A stretch of 64,000 bases of DNA from JAJFJD01 sp965228975 (GCA_965228975.1 OZ245851.1:1178001-1242000); one strand, 5' to 3'; positions 16,613-26,002 are shown, counted from the first letter of the stretch. Program-made: numbers and translations. Notes: generated from the letters alone by a model not told the origin.

Positions 16613-17545
16613 TCAGTTCCGATTCAACAGCGACGGCGGAATCAGGTCTTTTGCTGCGACCTTTGGCTTCTGGCGCAGCAGCGTCACTTCGATGCGCCGG
16701 TTTTCGATCGCCTCCGGGGATTTCTTGTGGAGTGGGGTCCGTTCCGCGTTTCCCCGTACCGCGGCGAAACGTTTGTCGGGTGTCCCGAGGGCCATCAAAG
16801 CCTCGCGGCCCGCATAAGCGCGCTGAATGGAAATTCTCCAATTGGACAGCCCTTGTGTCGCGGCCGCATCATTTTGCGACGTGTGCCCAGACACCTGGAT
16901 CTTGTTCGGCAGCCGGGAAATGACCTCGTAGATGACCTTGACCAGTTTCCGCCCATCCTCGTTCAGCTCGATGCCGCCCTGGTCGAAAAGAGGTTGTTTC
17001 TTCCGGTCCATCAAGCGAATCCGCAAGCCTTCGCGGGTCTCGTCGATGGCGACCGATTTGTAGAGATTGAGGAGTTCCGGAATCTGTTCCATCGATCGCT
17101 GGATGGCGATCTTGGCTGCGTTCAATTGGCGCATTTCGTGGCTGTTGTTCGGCAGCTTTTCCTGGTTCGGCGTCTTCGTCGACTCCGACGGATCGCCCCG
17201 TGATTCGTCGTCGTCGTTGGTGTTCACCACCTGCGTCCGGACGTTCACGGCTTTCGACGTGGTTTGCCCCGGTGCTTCGATGGGGCCCGGATCGGTGGCG
17301 GAAATGCCGCCGAACACGCCGCCGCTACCCGTTGACCCGCTGGTCGCGCCGACCGGTTCGAAGTAGTTCGAAAGACCCTGTTTCTGTTCCTCGGTCGTGG
17401 CGTTCAATAGCCACAGTAAGAGAAAGAACGCCATCATCGCGGTGACGAAGTCCGCATACGCGACCTTCCACGCGCTGCCGCCGTGCGCCTCGGGCGTGAC
17501 CTTCTTCTTGACGACGATAATTTCACGATCGGAGTTTCCAGCCAT
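16613..17545 (-). CDS. Second MotB-like flagellar stator protein
   Basis: This 310-residue protein has the MotB layout: a short cytosolic N-terminus, one membrane span (about 27-47) with the proton-carrying Asp32 in YADFVTAMMAFF, a plug/linker, and an OmpA-like C-terminal domain. The peptidoglycan-binding motif reads GHTS (220-223) where MotB/OmpA proteins have GHTD; the conserved Arg242 is kept. It follows the first motB by five bases, so motA, motB and this gene form one operon. It could make heteromeric or alternative stators. Function as a motor protein is strongly supported; the effect of the Asp-to-Ser change is inference. Confidence 0.87.
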   Translation of the reverse strand: MAGNSDREIIVVKKKVTPEAHGGSAWKVAYADFVTAMMAFFLLLWLLNATTEEQKQGLSNYFEPVGATSGSTGSGGVFGGISATDPGPIEAPGQTTSKAVNVRTQVVNTNDDDESRGDPSESTKTPNQEKLPNNSHEMRQLNAAKIAIQRSMEQIPELLNLYKSVAIDETREGLRIRLMDRKKQPLFDQGGIELNEDGRKLVKVIYEVISRLPNKIQVSGHTSQNDAAATQGLSNWRISIQRAYAGREALMALGTPDKRFAAVRGNAERTPLHKKSPEAIENRRIEVTLLRQKPKVAAKDLIPPSLLNRN

Positions 17546-17550
17546 GACGC

Positions 17551-18504
17551 CTACCGATCCGCTGCGACGTTGGTTCCGGCGGGCGCTGTCGCGGCTTTGC
17601 CGACGGGCCTGTTCAACAACAGGACGCTAATCCGGTTGTTGCGCTTCGCTTTCGGAAAACTGGGATGCACCGGCACCGTATCGCCTTTGCCCACGATCCG
17701 GGAGAAGCGCTCGGCGGCGACCCCGAAGCTGACCAACGTGGCGCGCGCGTTGTCGGCGCGGTCGCCGGATATATGCCATTTCGATGTGGCGGATTGTGCC
17801 GTTTGGGGCGCAAGATCCGTATGCCCGGTGATCGCGATATGATGCGGCAGCTTCGACACGATGGAGCCGATAATGGCGAGTAGATGCCGGCCGCGGTCGG
17901 AAATCTCCGCACCGTCAGCCTTGAACATCTTCAGCTTCACGCGATCCAGCAATTGGATGCGCAGTCCGTCCGGCGTGTGCTCGACGATCAGGCTGTCCTG
18001 CATTTTCGCAAGCTCCGGAATATCCTGGACCGCTTGATTGATCGCGGAGATGACCTTGCTGAATTCCTGTTCGGTCTCCTCGTCGACTTGGCGTTGATGC
18101 TCGCCGTGCAGATATCCGCCGCCGGTTGATTCCGGGTTTTGGTGTCGACCTTCGGAGGCGCCGGCGTCGCGACTGCCGAATGTCGGGATCGGCACGGTGA
18201 TCCGCGGCGGCGACCCCGCCGACCGCAAGGCGCCCTCGGCCGCCATGGCAAGTCCTTTCAGAACGCCGCCACTGCCGGTCTGTTCCTCCGACACGCCGAT
18301 CGGTTCGAAGAAATCGGATATACCCTGTTTCTTGTCTTCGGTCGTCACGTTGAGCAGCCAGAGCAGGAGAAAGAACGCCATCATCGCGGTGACGAAGTCG
18401 GCGTATGCGACCTTCCACGCCCCGCCATGCGCCTCTTCGGGCAGCATGACTTTCTTGCGAATGATGATGGGCCCTTGTTCCGCGCCCTCTAAGGTGTCCG
18501 CCAT
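17551..18504 (-). CDS. motB: Flagellar motor stator protein MotB
   Basis: This 317-residue stator B subunit anchors the MotA/MotB proton channel to peptidoglycan. Asp36 in KVAYADFVTAMM is the expected proton-binding residue at the start of the single membrane span. The C-terminal OmpA-like domain retains GHTD (227-230) and Arg249 in GDRADNAR, the residues that contact peptidoglycan in OmpA-family structures. The gene lies 25 bases after motA and five before a second motB-like gene. The two proteins share the N-terminal span almost identically but differ in the linker and the peptidoglycan motif. Confidence 0.92.
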   Translation of the reverse strand: MADTLEGAEQGPIIIRKKVMLPEEAHGGAWKVAYADFVTAMMAFFLLLWLLNVTTEDKKQGISDFFEPIGVSEEQTGSGGVLKGLAMAAEGALRSAGSPPRITVPIPTFGSRDAGASEGRHQNPESTGGGYLHGEHQRQVDEETEQEFSKVISAINQAVQDIPELAKMQDSLIVEHTPDGLRIQLLDRVKLKMFKADGAEISDRGRHLLAIIGSIVSKLPHHIAITGHTDLAPQTAQSATSKWHISGDRADNARATLVSFGVAAERFSRIVGKGDTVPVHPSFPKAKRNNRISVLLLNRPVGKAATAPAGTNVAADR

Positions 18505-18529
18505 GACATGCTATGCCGGCTGACCGTCG

Positions 18530-19393
18530 CTAAGATGCGGCGGGGAGGTTTTGGGTTGCCTCTTCGAGTTCGGAAAAGCTCGGTCGGGTATGGCTCTGAA
18601 GCACCTTCCGGGCGAACTCGATCGAGACGGCGGGGGCGTAGCCTTGTAGATGCGCAAGCAATCCTGCCTTGATGCAGGTGAAGTAGACGCTGTCGTCTTC
18701 CTGGTTGCTTTTGAGCGCGGTCGCCATCGGGCCGGCGAATCCGTAACACATCAGGATACCGAGGAAGGTTCCAACCAGGGCGGCCGCGATCAGGCCGCCC
18801 AGGACGGCCGGCGGCTCGGTGATCGAGCCCATGGTTTTGATGATACCCATGACCGCGGCGACAATGCCGAGCCCCGGAAAGGCTTCGGCCAGGGTCTGTA
18901 GGGCATGGCTGACCTTATGTTCCTCGCCGTGATGGGTTTCCAGTTCCATGTCCATCAGGGCTTCCAGTTCATGCGGATTGTCGGTGCCCAAAGTCATCAG
19001 GCGCAGGTAATCGCAGACAAACTCCACAGCGTGGTGGTTCTCCAGGAACTTCGGGAACTGCGCGAACAGGTCGCTCTCTTCAGGGTTTTCGACATGCGTT
19101 TCCAGCGCGAGCATGCCCTTGGTCTTGGCCAGCTTGAAAATCTGGTACTGCAGGGATAGCAGCTCCAGATAGTCGTCCTTCTTGTATTTCGGCCCTTTCA
19201 GGACAGACTTCAGTCCGCCCATCGTCTTCCCGAGCACGGCCTTGGAATTGGCGATGATATAGGCCCCTACGCCCGATCCGCCGATGATGACGAGTTCGAA
19301 CGGCTGCCATAAGACACCGAGCTTGCCGCCCATCGCGACGTAACTGCCGATCACGCAGGCGGTGACCACAAGGCTTCCGATGATTAGAAACAT
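18530..19393 (-). CDS. motA: Flagellar motor stator protein MotA
   Basis: This 287-residue protein with four membrane spans couples proton flow to flagellar rotation. Conserved features are the N-terminal GSLVVTACVIGSYVAMGG span, a large cytosolic loop with charged residues that contact FliG, and the paired final spans (VSHALQTLAEAFPGLGIVAA and AALVGTFLGILMCYG) with the conserved Pro residues. It is the first gene of motA-motB-motB'. A perfect TTAA-N7-TTAA CtrA box lies 59-73 bases upstream. Confidence 0.94.
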   Translation of the reverse strand: MFLIIGSLVVTACVIGSYVAMGGKLGVLWQPFELVIIGGSGVGAYIIANSKAVLGKTMGGLKSVLKGPKYKKDDYLELLSLQYQIFKLAKTKGMLALETHVENPEESDLFAQFPKFLENHHAVEFVCDYLRLMTLGTDNPHELEALMDMELETHHGEEHKVSHALQTLAEAFPGLGIVAAVMGIIKTMGSITEPPAVLGGLIAAALVGTFLGILMCYGFAGPMATALKSNQEDDSVYFTCIKAGLLAHLQGYAPAVSIEFARKVLQSHTRPSFSELEEATQNLPAAS

Positions 19394-19451
19394 AAGGTTT
19401 TTTCGTTGCCGGACCCGAAGATGAGTATGAGAAATGGGTAAAGGGAACTGA

Positions 19452-19466
19452 TTAATATTGGCTTAA
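19452..19466. promoter_or_regulatory. CtrA-binding box upstream of motA
   Basis: The sequence TTAA-TATTGGC-TTAA is an exact match to the alphaproteobacterial CtrA consensus TTAA-N7-TTAA. It is positioned 59-73 bases before the motA start, inside the 261-base gap between motA and the flavin reductase gene. CtrA activates flagellar and motility genes in many alphaproteobacteria, so control of the stator operon fits. It could also affect the divergent flavin reductase gene. Exact match seen; binding is inference. Confidence 0.65.
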
Positions 19467-19654
19467 TCGGCGGGTTCTTTCGTGGTAGCGAATTTGCCGA
19501 TAACCGCGGTTTTCCGTTACTTACGAGGGGAACCGGCCGAGTTGTAGGCGGATTAGGAGTTCGTCCGGGGGTGGCGAGGGCTCGCTCAATCACGGTTCTT
19601 GCGGTATCTCTGTTCGGATACGGGATCAGTTGGACGGAAAGGACTCTGTCTCAG

Positions 19655-20143
19655 ATGGACACGAATTTACCCGCGATCGACAAAACGCGGTTCCGCGAAA
19701 CATGCGGGCATTACGCGACAGGCGTCGCCGTCGTCACCACCTCGAACGGCGACGGGCGCGCGTTTGGGGTGACGGTAAATTCCTTTACGTCCGTATCGCT
19801 CGACCCACCCTTGGTGCAATTCAGTCTGGACCGGAAAGCGTCTGTTTTCAGTACGTTCGAGGAGTCGAACCCATTCGTCATCAACGTGCTGGCGCGGGAC
19901 CAGGAGGAGGTTTCCCGGCGGTTTTCAGGCAAGAGCGACGATTTCAATGGGTTGGACTGCGAATACTGGCAATCGAACTGCCCGGTCATCCAAGGATGTA
20001 TAGCTACCCTCGGATGCGAACCGTATGCTGCCTATGACGGTGGCGATCATTTGATCATTCTGGGACGCGTCGCCTATCTGGATTGCCAGCCGGATGCGAA
20101 CCCGCTGTTGTTCTTCCGCGGCAGCTACGGCAGCTTCACCTGA
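19655..20143 (+). CDS. Flavin reductase family protein (FMN-binding split barrel)
   Basis: This 162-residue protein has the flavin reductase fold of HpaC/NtaB type, which reduces FMN or FAD with NAD(P)H for a partner monooxygenase. Family blocks seen are HYATGVAVVTT, GVTVNSFTSVSLDPPLVQFS and FVINVLARDQEEVSRRF. ATG 19655 is chosen because GGAAAGGA precedes it and the family starts here. It converges on threonine ammonia-lyase, with only three bases between stops. No two-component monooxygenase gene is adjacent, so the partner must be elsewhere. Confidence 0.88.
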   Translation: MDTNLPAIDKTRFRETCGHYATGVAVVTTSNGDGRAFGVTVNSFTSVSLDPPLVQFSLDRKASVFSTFEESNPFVINVLARDQEEVSRRFSGKSDDFNGLDCEYWQSNCPVIQGCIATLGCEPYAAYDGGDHLIILGRVAYLDCQPDANPLLFFRGSYGSFT

Positions 20144-20146
20144 GGA

Positions 20147-21370
20147 TCAGCCGGATTGCGCGGTGTCGCTGAGGCGGGTGGTCGGGAATCCCGCTGCTCG
20201 CAGATTGTCGATGATCTCTTCGACATGCTCGGCGTCGCGAGTTTCCAAAATGAAATCCGCTTCCGCGTGTTTCACGGGTACATCATAGAACATGCGTTGG
20301 TGAACTATTTCGACGATGTCGCCGCCGTGTTCGCCGATCTGCGCGGTGACCTTGGCGAGGGTTCCCGGTGCGTCGCTGATCGACACGCGAAGCCGCACCA
20401 TCTTACCGTTGCGGAAGAGGCCCCGCATCAGAACCGATGCCAGGATGCGGGAATCGATATTCGCGCCGGTGACCACAAGGACGATCTTTTTTCCTTTGTA
20501 GCTCTCCCGGTCCGCCATCACCGCGGCGAGCGGGGCGGCGCCGGCGCCTTCGGCCAGGGTCTTTGCGGTCACAACCATTGTCTGCACCGCATCTTCCAAG
20601 GCCATCTCGTCTGCCGTGACGATTCGGTCCACCAGATCCCTGATGATCGGCAAGGTCAGCTTGCCCGGTTGCTTGATCGCGATGCCCTCGGCGATGGTCG
20701 CGCCGCCGGACGGCGCGTTGCCGCCCTTGAGGGCTTGTGCCATCGACGGATACAACGCGGCTTCGACGCCGACGATGTCGATCTTTCTGCCGGTCTCCCT
20801 GAGCGCGGTGGCGATGCCGGCGATCAATCCCCCGCCACCGATGGGCGCAACCAGGGCGTCGACGTCCGGTATGTCCTCCATTATCTCAAGTCCGACGGTT
20901 CCCTGGCCTGCGATGATATGCGGGTCGTCGAACGGATGGATGAAACTCAGGCCCTCGTTCCGCACCAATTTTTCGGCATGCGGTGTACAAGCGCTGACCG
21001 AGTCGCCGTATAGCAAGACGCGAGCACCCAGCGCCTCGGTCCGGTTGACCTTCGTGAACGGCGTCGACGTCGGCATGATGATGGTCGCCGGGATGCCCAG
21101 CCGCTTCGCGTGATAGGCCACACCTTGGGCATGATTACCGGCCGACACTGCAATCACCCCCTTTTTCGCCTGCTCCCGATCCAGGCTCGACAGTTTCACG
21201 AATGCTCCGCGATCCTTGAAGGATCCGGTGAATTGCAGCGTCTCCAGCTTGAGGTACACATCCGCGCCGACAAGGTCTGACAGCGGGCCGGACCGGACGG
21301 TGGGTGTGCGCACAACCGAGTCTTTGATCGTGGCGGCGGCTGAGCGGATATCGTCGATCGTTACGGTCAT
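20147..21370 (-). CDS. ilvA: Threonine ammonia-lyase (threonine dehydratase)
   Basis: This 407-residue PLP enzyme deaminates threonine to 2-oxobutanoate, the entry to isoleucine synthesis or threonine breakdown. Lys52 in GSFKDRGAF binds PLP, the phosphate-binding glycines are in GGGGLIAG, and a C-terminal ACT domain (from about 330) is present. The single ACT domain and length suggest the short form seen in many proteobacteria rather than long biosynthetic IlvA with two ACT-like repeats. The open frame extends upstream to 21415, but homologues start near MTVTIDDI; GGAAG lies at a good distance. Confidence 0.9.
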   Translation of the reverse strand: MTVTIDDIRSAAATIKDSVVRTPTVRSGPLSDLVGADVYLKLETLQFTGSFKDRGAFVKLSSLDREQAKKGVIAVSAGNHAQGVAYHAKRLGIPATIIMPTSTPFTKVNRTEALGARVLLYGDSVSACTPHAEKLVRNEGLSFIHPFDDPHIIAGQGTVGLEIMEDIPDVDALVAPIGGGGLIAGIATALRETGRKIDIVGVEAALYPSMAQALKGGNAPSGGATIAEGIAIKQPGKLTLPIIRDLVDRIVTADEMALEDAVQTMVVTAKTLAEGAGAAPLAAVMADRESYKGKKIVLVVTGANIDSRILASVLMRGLFRNGKMVRLRVSISDAPGTLAKVTAQIGEHGGDIVEIVHQRMFYDVPVKHAEADFILETRDAEHVEEIIDNLRAAGFPTTRLSDTAQSG

Positions 21371-21454
21371 GGCGGCCGCTTCCATTTGCGGGGAGAGTTG
21401 AGGATACACCAGCACGGCCGTGGCCGCAGTCGCCGATTTCAGGGCGACACGCCG

Positions 21455-23845
21455 CTACGGCGCGTGGGACGGGACCAGCGTCAGAATGCCGGCCGCTTCC
21501 CGCCGAACCGTTTCGCGGTCGCCGGCGAGTGTGACGAAGCCGCCGGAGCGCCACCGGTCCAGCAGGTCGCGATAGTGATGGGAAAAGGGATTGCCGGATT
21601 GGCCGGTCGCGATGATGTATCGGCTGCGATCCAGGTCGCCCAGGTCGTAGACCGCCCGGTATCCCGATCCATGGATATGCGAATACGGGGCGGGATCGCC
21701 CTGGCGCGTCTGTCCCCGGTTGAGCGTATGGTCGCCGCCGTCGGTTTCCACGACCAGGTCCGCAAAGGCCCGCAACCCGGGAATCTGCGTAAAGACGCGA
21801 TGCCGGAAGTGAACCTTGTGCGCGGCGCCCCATCGCCACTTGTTGATGTCGGGTCCCTGTGATTTGGCGATGTCGGCGAGGGCGACCTCCAGCGCGGCGG
21901 CGATCTGCATGTCGCATGTTTCCGGCTCGGGTGTCCTGATGTCGTCGCACCATGACTCGTGCTTGGTCAGGGCCGCGATGACGAACCGTGTCCGCGATCG
22001 GGCGTAGTCGTCCGTTCGGTCGCCCAACTCGTCCTGAACGATCGCGCGTTCAAGCGCGCGCAGCCAAGCGGCATAGATCAGCGGTTCGGCCTGGTCGCGT
22101 AGCATCCGGAAATCCCATGCGCCAAGGCGTGCGATTGCCTCCTTGCCTTCGTCTGACGTCGCGGGTACCGCGAGCAGGAGTGGGACGAGCCGCCGGGCGG
22201 CAGGCGAAACCGTATCCATCTGCAGCGCGGCGCTTCCGGCGACGGTATGCGCCTTCTTGCCATCCAGTGCCTCGGCAATCCTGGCGGCCCGATATGCGGC
22301 TTGCCAGTGCTTGGCAATGCTATGGGGATAGTCGGGTCCGACCAGCCGGTTGTTCGCGTTGATGATCAGTCCGTCCGGCGGATTATGACGCCTGGGTAAT
22401 TCGTCGAACGGAATGAAGCCGTTCCAATCGAACCGCGCGTCCTGTCCGGACACGGGGTTGATGCCGTTGTGGTCCGTTCGGATGGGGATACGCCCCGGCG
22501 TGACCAGCCCAATATCGCCGGCCGTGTCGGCGAAGAACAGGTTTTGCACTGGAGCATGGAACAATCGCGTGGCGTCCAGGAACTCGTGCCAATTTTTTGC
22601 CCGGTTTAGAAGATAGAGCGCGCGGGCGGTCTCATCGTCGATTCGTGTGGCCGGACTGGCCAGGGCGATCACGGATTTCGGCGCGGTTTCGGAGAGGTCG
22701 GCCTCGCTCAGCACGTCGGAAAGGATCGGCCCGTGTCGAGACTCCCGAACGGTGAGAGTCACCGGGTCGTCGCCGGCGACATGAATTTTTTCGATCCGCG
22801 TGGTGAATGGCTTGGCGCCGTCCGGGGTCAGGTATTGCTGCGGATCATCGGGATCGAGCGTTTCGATATAGAGGTCTTCCACGTCCGCGCCGGTCGTGCT
22901 CATACCCCAAGCGATCTTTCCGTTGTGGCCCAGCGGATGCAACGGCACGCCCGGCACCGTAGCGCCGGTGAGGGACAGGGTCGGTGTCTCGATCCGGGCG
23001 AGGTACCAGAGGATCGGAGCGCCGAAACCGAGGTGCGGATCGTTCGCGAGGATCGGCTTGCCGGTCGCGGTGCGGCCCCCGCTGATCACCCAGGCATTCG
23101 AGGCGTCGATCGGCGCCAATTCGGCAGGCAGGGCCTGCGCCAAGCGATCTAGCATCACGGTTGCCGGGTTGGGGAGCGCCGACAGGGACACCGGGTCGGT
23201 GCCGGCGTCGGAAGGCCAAAGCTGATCGATCTGTACCGGCGTCAGTGTCTCGGCGAGGCGCAGGCGCAACAGTTCGCTGCGCCAGTTGCCCGATAGCCGC
23301 ACCGCCATGATCCGTGCCCAGACGAGGCTGTCCGCGGGACGCCAACGTTCCGGCTCGTGACCGAGGACGGCGAATTCCGGCGCCAGCACGCCGGTATGGT
23401 TATGGAGAAATGCGTTTACGCCGGCCGCATAGGCCTCGAGCAGGGCGCGCTCGTCCGCCTTCATCAGGGTGAGTTGCGCCTGCGCCGCGCGGTAGAGACC
23501 GAGCGTTCGGATGAAACGGTCGATCTTCAGTGTCCGGCTGCCGAAAACCTCGGACAATCGCCCGGCACCGATCCGGCGCGTCATCTCCATCTGCCAGAGC
23601 CGGTCCTGGGCATGGGTGAAGCCGAGGCCGAAATAGGCGTCGTTGACCCGGTCGGCGAAGATGTGCGGCACGCCGTCGCCGTCTCGGATCACTTCTACCG
23701 GTCCGCCGAGACCCTGCAGGGCAAGGGTCCCATCGATCTGGGGCAGCGACGTTCGAAGCCATGTGACGAACAAGACCGACAGGAAGGCGAGGGTAAGGAC
23801 GAGGAGGGCGCAAAAGCGCAGGAATGGGCGGAAAAAGCGGGCCAT
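21455..23845 (-). CDS. Penicillin acylase family protein (Ntn hydrolase)
   Basis: This 796-residue protein begins with a membrane/signal segment (about 8-29), then the alpha chain and a beta chain starting at Ser249 in SNAWVISGGRT. That Ser is the expected N-terminal nucleophile released by self-cleavage. The oxyanion and calcium-site region ANDPHLGF follows. The family includes penicillin G acylase and acyl-homoserine-lactone acylases such as PvdQ and QuiP, so the substrate could be an N-acyl amino acid, an antibiotic or a signal molecule. It acts in the periplasm. The gene is 84 bases upstream of ilvA on the same strand. Confidence 0.9.
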   Translation of the reverse strand: MARFFRPFLRFCALLVLTLAFLSVLFVTWLRTSLPQIDGTLALQGLGGPVEVIRDGDGVPHIFADRVNDAYFGLGFTHAQDRLWQMEMTRRIGAGRLSEVFGSRTLKIDRFIRTLGLYRAAQAQLTLMKADERALLEAYAAGVNAFLHNHTGVLAPEFAVLGHEPERWRPADSLVWARIMAVRLSGNWRSELLRLRLAETLTPVQIDQLWPSDAGTDPVSLSALPNPATVMLDRLAQALPAELAPIDASNAWVISGGRTATGKPILANDPHLGFGAPILWYLARIETPTLSLTGATVPGVPLHPLGHNGKIAWGMSTTGADVEDLYIETLDPDDPQQYLTPDGAKPFTTRIEKIHVAGDDPVTLTVRESRHGPILSDVLSEADLSETAPKSVIALASPATRIDDETARALYLLNRAKNWHEFLDATRLFHAPVQNLFFADTAGDIGLVTPGRIPIRTDHNGINPVSGQDARFDWNGFIPFDELPRRHNPPDGLIINANNRLVGPDYPHSIAKHWQAAYRAARIAEALDGKKAHTVAGSAALQMDTVSPAARRLVPLLLAVPATSDEGKEAIARLGAWDFRMLRDQAEPLIYAAWLRALERAIVQDELGDRTDDYARSRTRFVIAALTKHESWCDDIRTPEPETCDMQIAAALEVALADIAKSQGPDINKWRWGAAHKVHFRHRVFTQIPGLRAFADLVVETDGGDHTLNRGQTRQGDPAPYSHIHGSGYRAVYDLGDLDRSRYIIATGQSGNPFSHHYRDLLDRWRSGGFVTLAGDRETVRREAAGILTLVPSHAP

Positions 23846-23908
23846 GGGTTTGCGATCTATCCGTTATCCGCTTGGACCATATGGTCCGCTGTGTCATTGT
23901 CCGCCCGC

Positions 23909-25036
23909 ATGAGTCTACGCCGTTTCAAATCCACCGATGCCATGGTTTCCGTGTTGCAGCCCGGAAACCCCGTCTATTGCTTCCACCCGGAAGAATTGCG
24001 CAAGAGTGCCCGGCAATTCCTGTCCGACTTTCCCGGCCGCACATTGTATGCGGTGAAGTGCAATCCTCATCCATTCGTCCTTCGCACGCTCTTCGAAGCC
24101 GGGATCGAACATTTCGACGCGGCGTCGATACCGGAGATATCCGCGGTGCGCGGTCTCGCGGCCGACGCGACCGCATACTACATGCATCCGGTCAAAACGC
24201 GGGATGCAATTCTGACCGCGCATACGGTTTACGGCATTCGGCATTTCGTCGTCGATCATCCGGACGAGCTTGCCAAGATTCTTTACGAAACGAACGATGC
24301 CGGGGATCTTGCGATTTTGGTTCGGTTCGCCACGCCCGGCGGTACCGCCCGGTACGAGTTGTCGGAAAAATTCGGTGCGGCCCCGGACGAAGCCGCCGAC
24401 CTCTTACGGCGGGTCCGGGACGCCGGGTGCCGCACCGGACTGGCTTTCCATGTGGGGTCGCAGTGCCTCAGCCCGGCGGCATTCAGGGACGGTGTCCTAC
24501 TGGCGGGGCGGGTCGCGTCGTCGGCGGGCGTGAGTCTCGACTATCTCGATGTGGGCGGCGGTTTTCCGGCAGCCTATGTCGGCGAGCAGCCGCCGGCGCT
24601 GTCGAGCTTCCTCGATGCCGTCCGGGAAGGCGTGCAACAGATCGTCTTGCCCGACGATTGCGTCCTGATGTGCCAGCCGGGCCGCGCATTGGTTGCGAGC
24701 GGATGCTCATTGGTCGTGCAGGTGCAGCTTCGCAAGGAATCGGCGATCTATATCAACGACGGGCGGTATCACAGTCTCTCGGAGACGGTGACCGGACATT
24801 TGTCATACCCGGTCCGGGCGATTCGGCCGGATGGCGCTTTTTCGGACGCGATGCGCGACTTCACGGTGTTCGGGCCGACCTGCGATTCGACCGATGTCCT
24901 GCCGTCGGGCTTTTCGTTGCCGGACGATATCCGCGAGGGCGACTGGATCGAGATCGGGCAAATGGGGGCCTATTCGAATGCGCTTGTGACGCGTTTCAAC
25001 GGCATTTCGCCGGATCATTTCGTGACGATTGAATAG
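23909..25036 (+). CDS. Ornithine/lysine decarboxylase-fold PLP enzyme (fold type III)
   Basis: This 375-residue protein has the alanine-racemase-type barrel and C-terminal domain of group IV decarboxylases. Lys50 in YAVKCNP binds PLP, His181 sits in HVGSQ, and Cys325 in FGPTCDSTD matches the active-site Cys of ornithine decarboxylase. The Glu of the usual EPGR, which holds the PLP ring nitrogen, is replaced by Gln256 (QPGR). ATG 23909 is preferred to a long upstream extension that runs antisense to the acylase gene. Ornithine or lysine decarboxylation to a polyamine is the default role; the substitution leaves activity open. Confidence 0.82.
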   Translation: MSLRRFKSTDAMVSVLQPGNPVYCFHPEELRKSARQFLSDFPGRTLYAVKCNPHPFVLRTLFEAGIEHFDAASIPEISAVRGLAADATAYYMHPVKTRDAILTAHTVYGIRHFVVDHPDELAKILYETNDAGDLAILVRFATPGGTARYELSEKFGAAPDEAADLLRRVRDAGCRTGLAFHVGSQCLSPAAFRDGVLLAGRVASSAGVSLDYLDVGGGFPAAYVGEQPPALSSFLDAVREGVQQIVLPDDCVLMCQPGRALVASGCSLVVQVQLRKESAIYINDGRYHSLSETVTGHLSYPVRAIRPDGAFSDAMRDFTVFGPTCDSTDVLPSGFSLPDDIREGDWIEIGQMGAYSNALVTRFNGISPDHFVTIE

Positions 25037-25045
25037 GGCGGCTTC

Positions 25046-25894
25046 ATGGGATTTGTCAGTAACGCGATACAATGCATTGGTCCGCATGGGTTTCATCGGA
25101 TGGCCTATACCGATTGGGGCGCGCCCGCGGCGGAACGGGTGTTGTTCTGCGTGCATGGCCTGACCCGCAACGGCCGAGATTTCGATTATCTCGCCGCCGC
25201 GCTCGAGGATCGGTATCGGACGCTTTGCCCCGACATCGCCGGACGCGGGAAGAGCGCGCGACTGACCCATTCGGAGGATTACAACAACCGGCAATACGTG
25301 TCGGACGTGATGGCGCTGTTCGCCCGGTCGGGCGCGGAACGCATCGATTGGCTCGGCACGTCGATGGGCGGGATGATGGGCATGATCACGGCGTCGATGC
25401 CGGGGTCGCCGATCCGGCGCCTGATATTGAACGATATCGGCCCCTGGCTGCCGAAGGCCGCCCTTCAGCGGATCGCCGACTATGTTGGGTCGGTCCAGCA
25501 GTTCGACGACAGGGCGGGCGTCGAGGGCTATCTCCGTACGGTGCACGAACCGTTCGGGGCGTTGACGGACGACCAGTGGCGTCACCTCGCCGAGCACAGC
25601 TCCTATCCGCGGGACGGTGGCGGCTACGAATTGGCGTGCGATCCGAAGATCGGCGACGCGTTCCAGGCGATGGCGACCGACGACGTGGACCTGTGGGCGC
25701 TGTGGGACCGTATCGAATGCCCCGTCCTGGTCCTGCGCGGCGTCGACTCCGACCTCCTGTCCGCCGATGTCGCGACGGAGATGGCGTCGCGCGGCCCGAA
25801 GGCCGAGGTGGTCGAGATCCAAGGCTGCGGGCACGCGCCCGCGCTGATGGACGGCGGACAGATCGCGACCGTCCGCGATTGGCTGTTGGGGTAG
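25046..25894 (+). CDS. Alpha/beta hydrolase fold protein
   Basis: This 282-residue hydrolase has the HG oxyanion motif in CVHGLTRNGRDFDY, the nucleophile elbow GTSMGGMMG with catalytic Ser, an Asp in the LRGVDSDLL strand and a catalytic His in GCGHAPAL. Related proteins act on esters, lactones or C-C bonds. It begins nine bases after the decarboxylase-fold gene, so co-transcription is very likely. The specific substrate is unknown. Confidence 0.87.
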   Translation: MGFVSNAIQCIGPHGFHRMAYTDWGAPAAERVLFCVHGLTRNGRDFDYLAAALEDRYRTLCPDIAGRGKSARLTHSEDYNNRQYVSDVMALFARSGAERIDWLGTSMGGMMGMITASMPGSPIRRLILNDIGPWLPKAALQRIADYVGSVQQFDDRAGVEGYLRTVHEPFGALTDDQWRHLAEHSSYPRDGGGYELACDPKIGDAFQAMATDDVDLWALWDRIECPVLVLRGVDSDLLSADVATEMASRGPKAEVVEIQGCGHAPALMDGGQIATVRDWLLG

Positions 25895-26002
25895 GGAGCG
25901 GCACCAAGGCTTATCCCGCCGATGGGTCCATTTGCGGGCGTCCCCGGTTAGCGCGAGAATACCGCAAGAGGTTATTTGCCGCTGATTCATCGGAGGAGCG
26001 TC

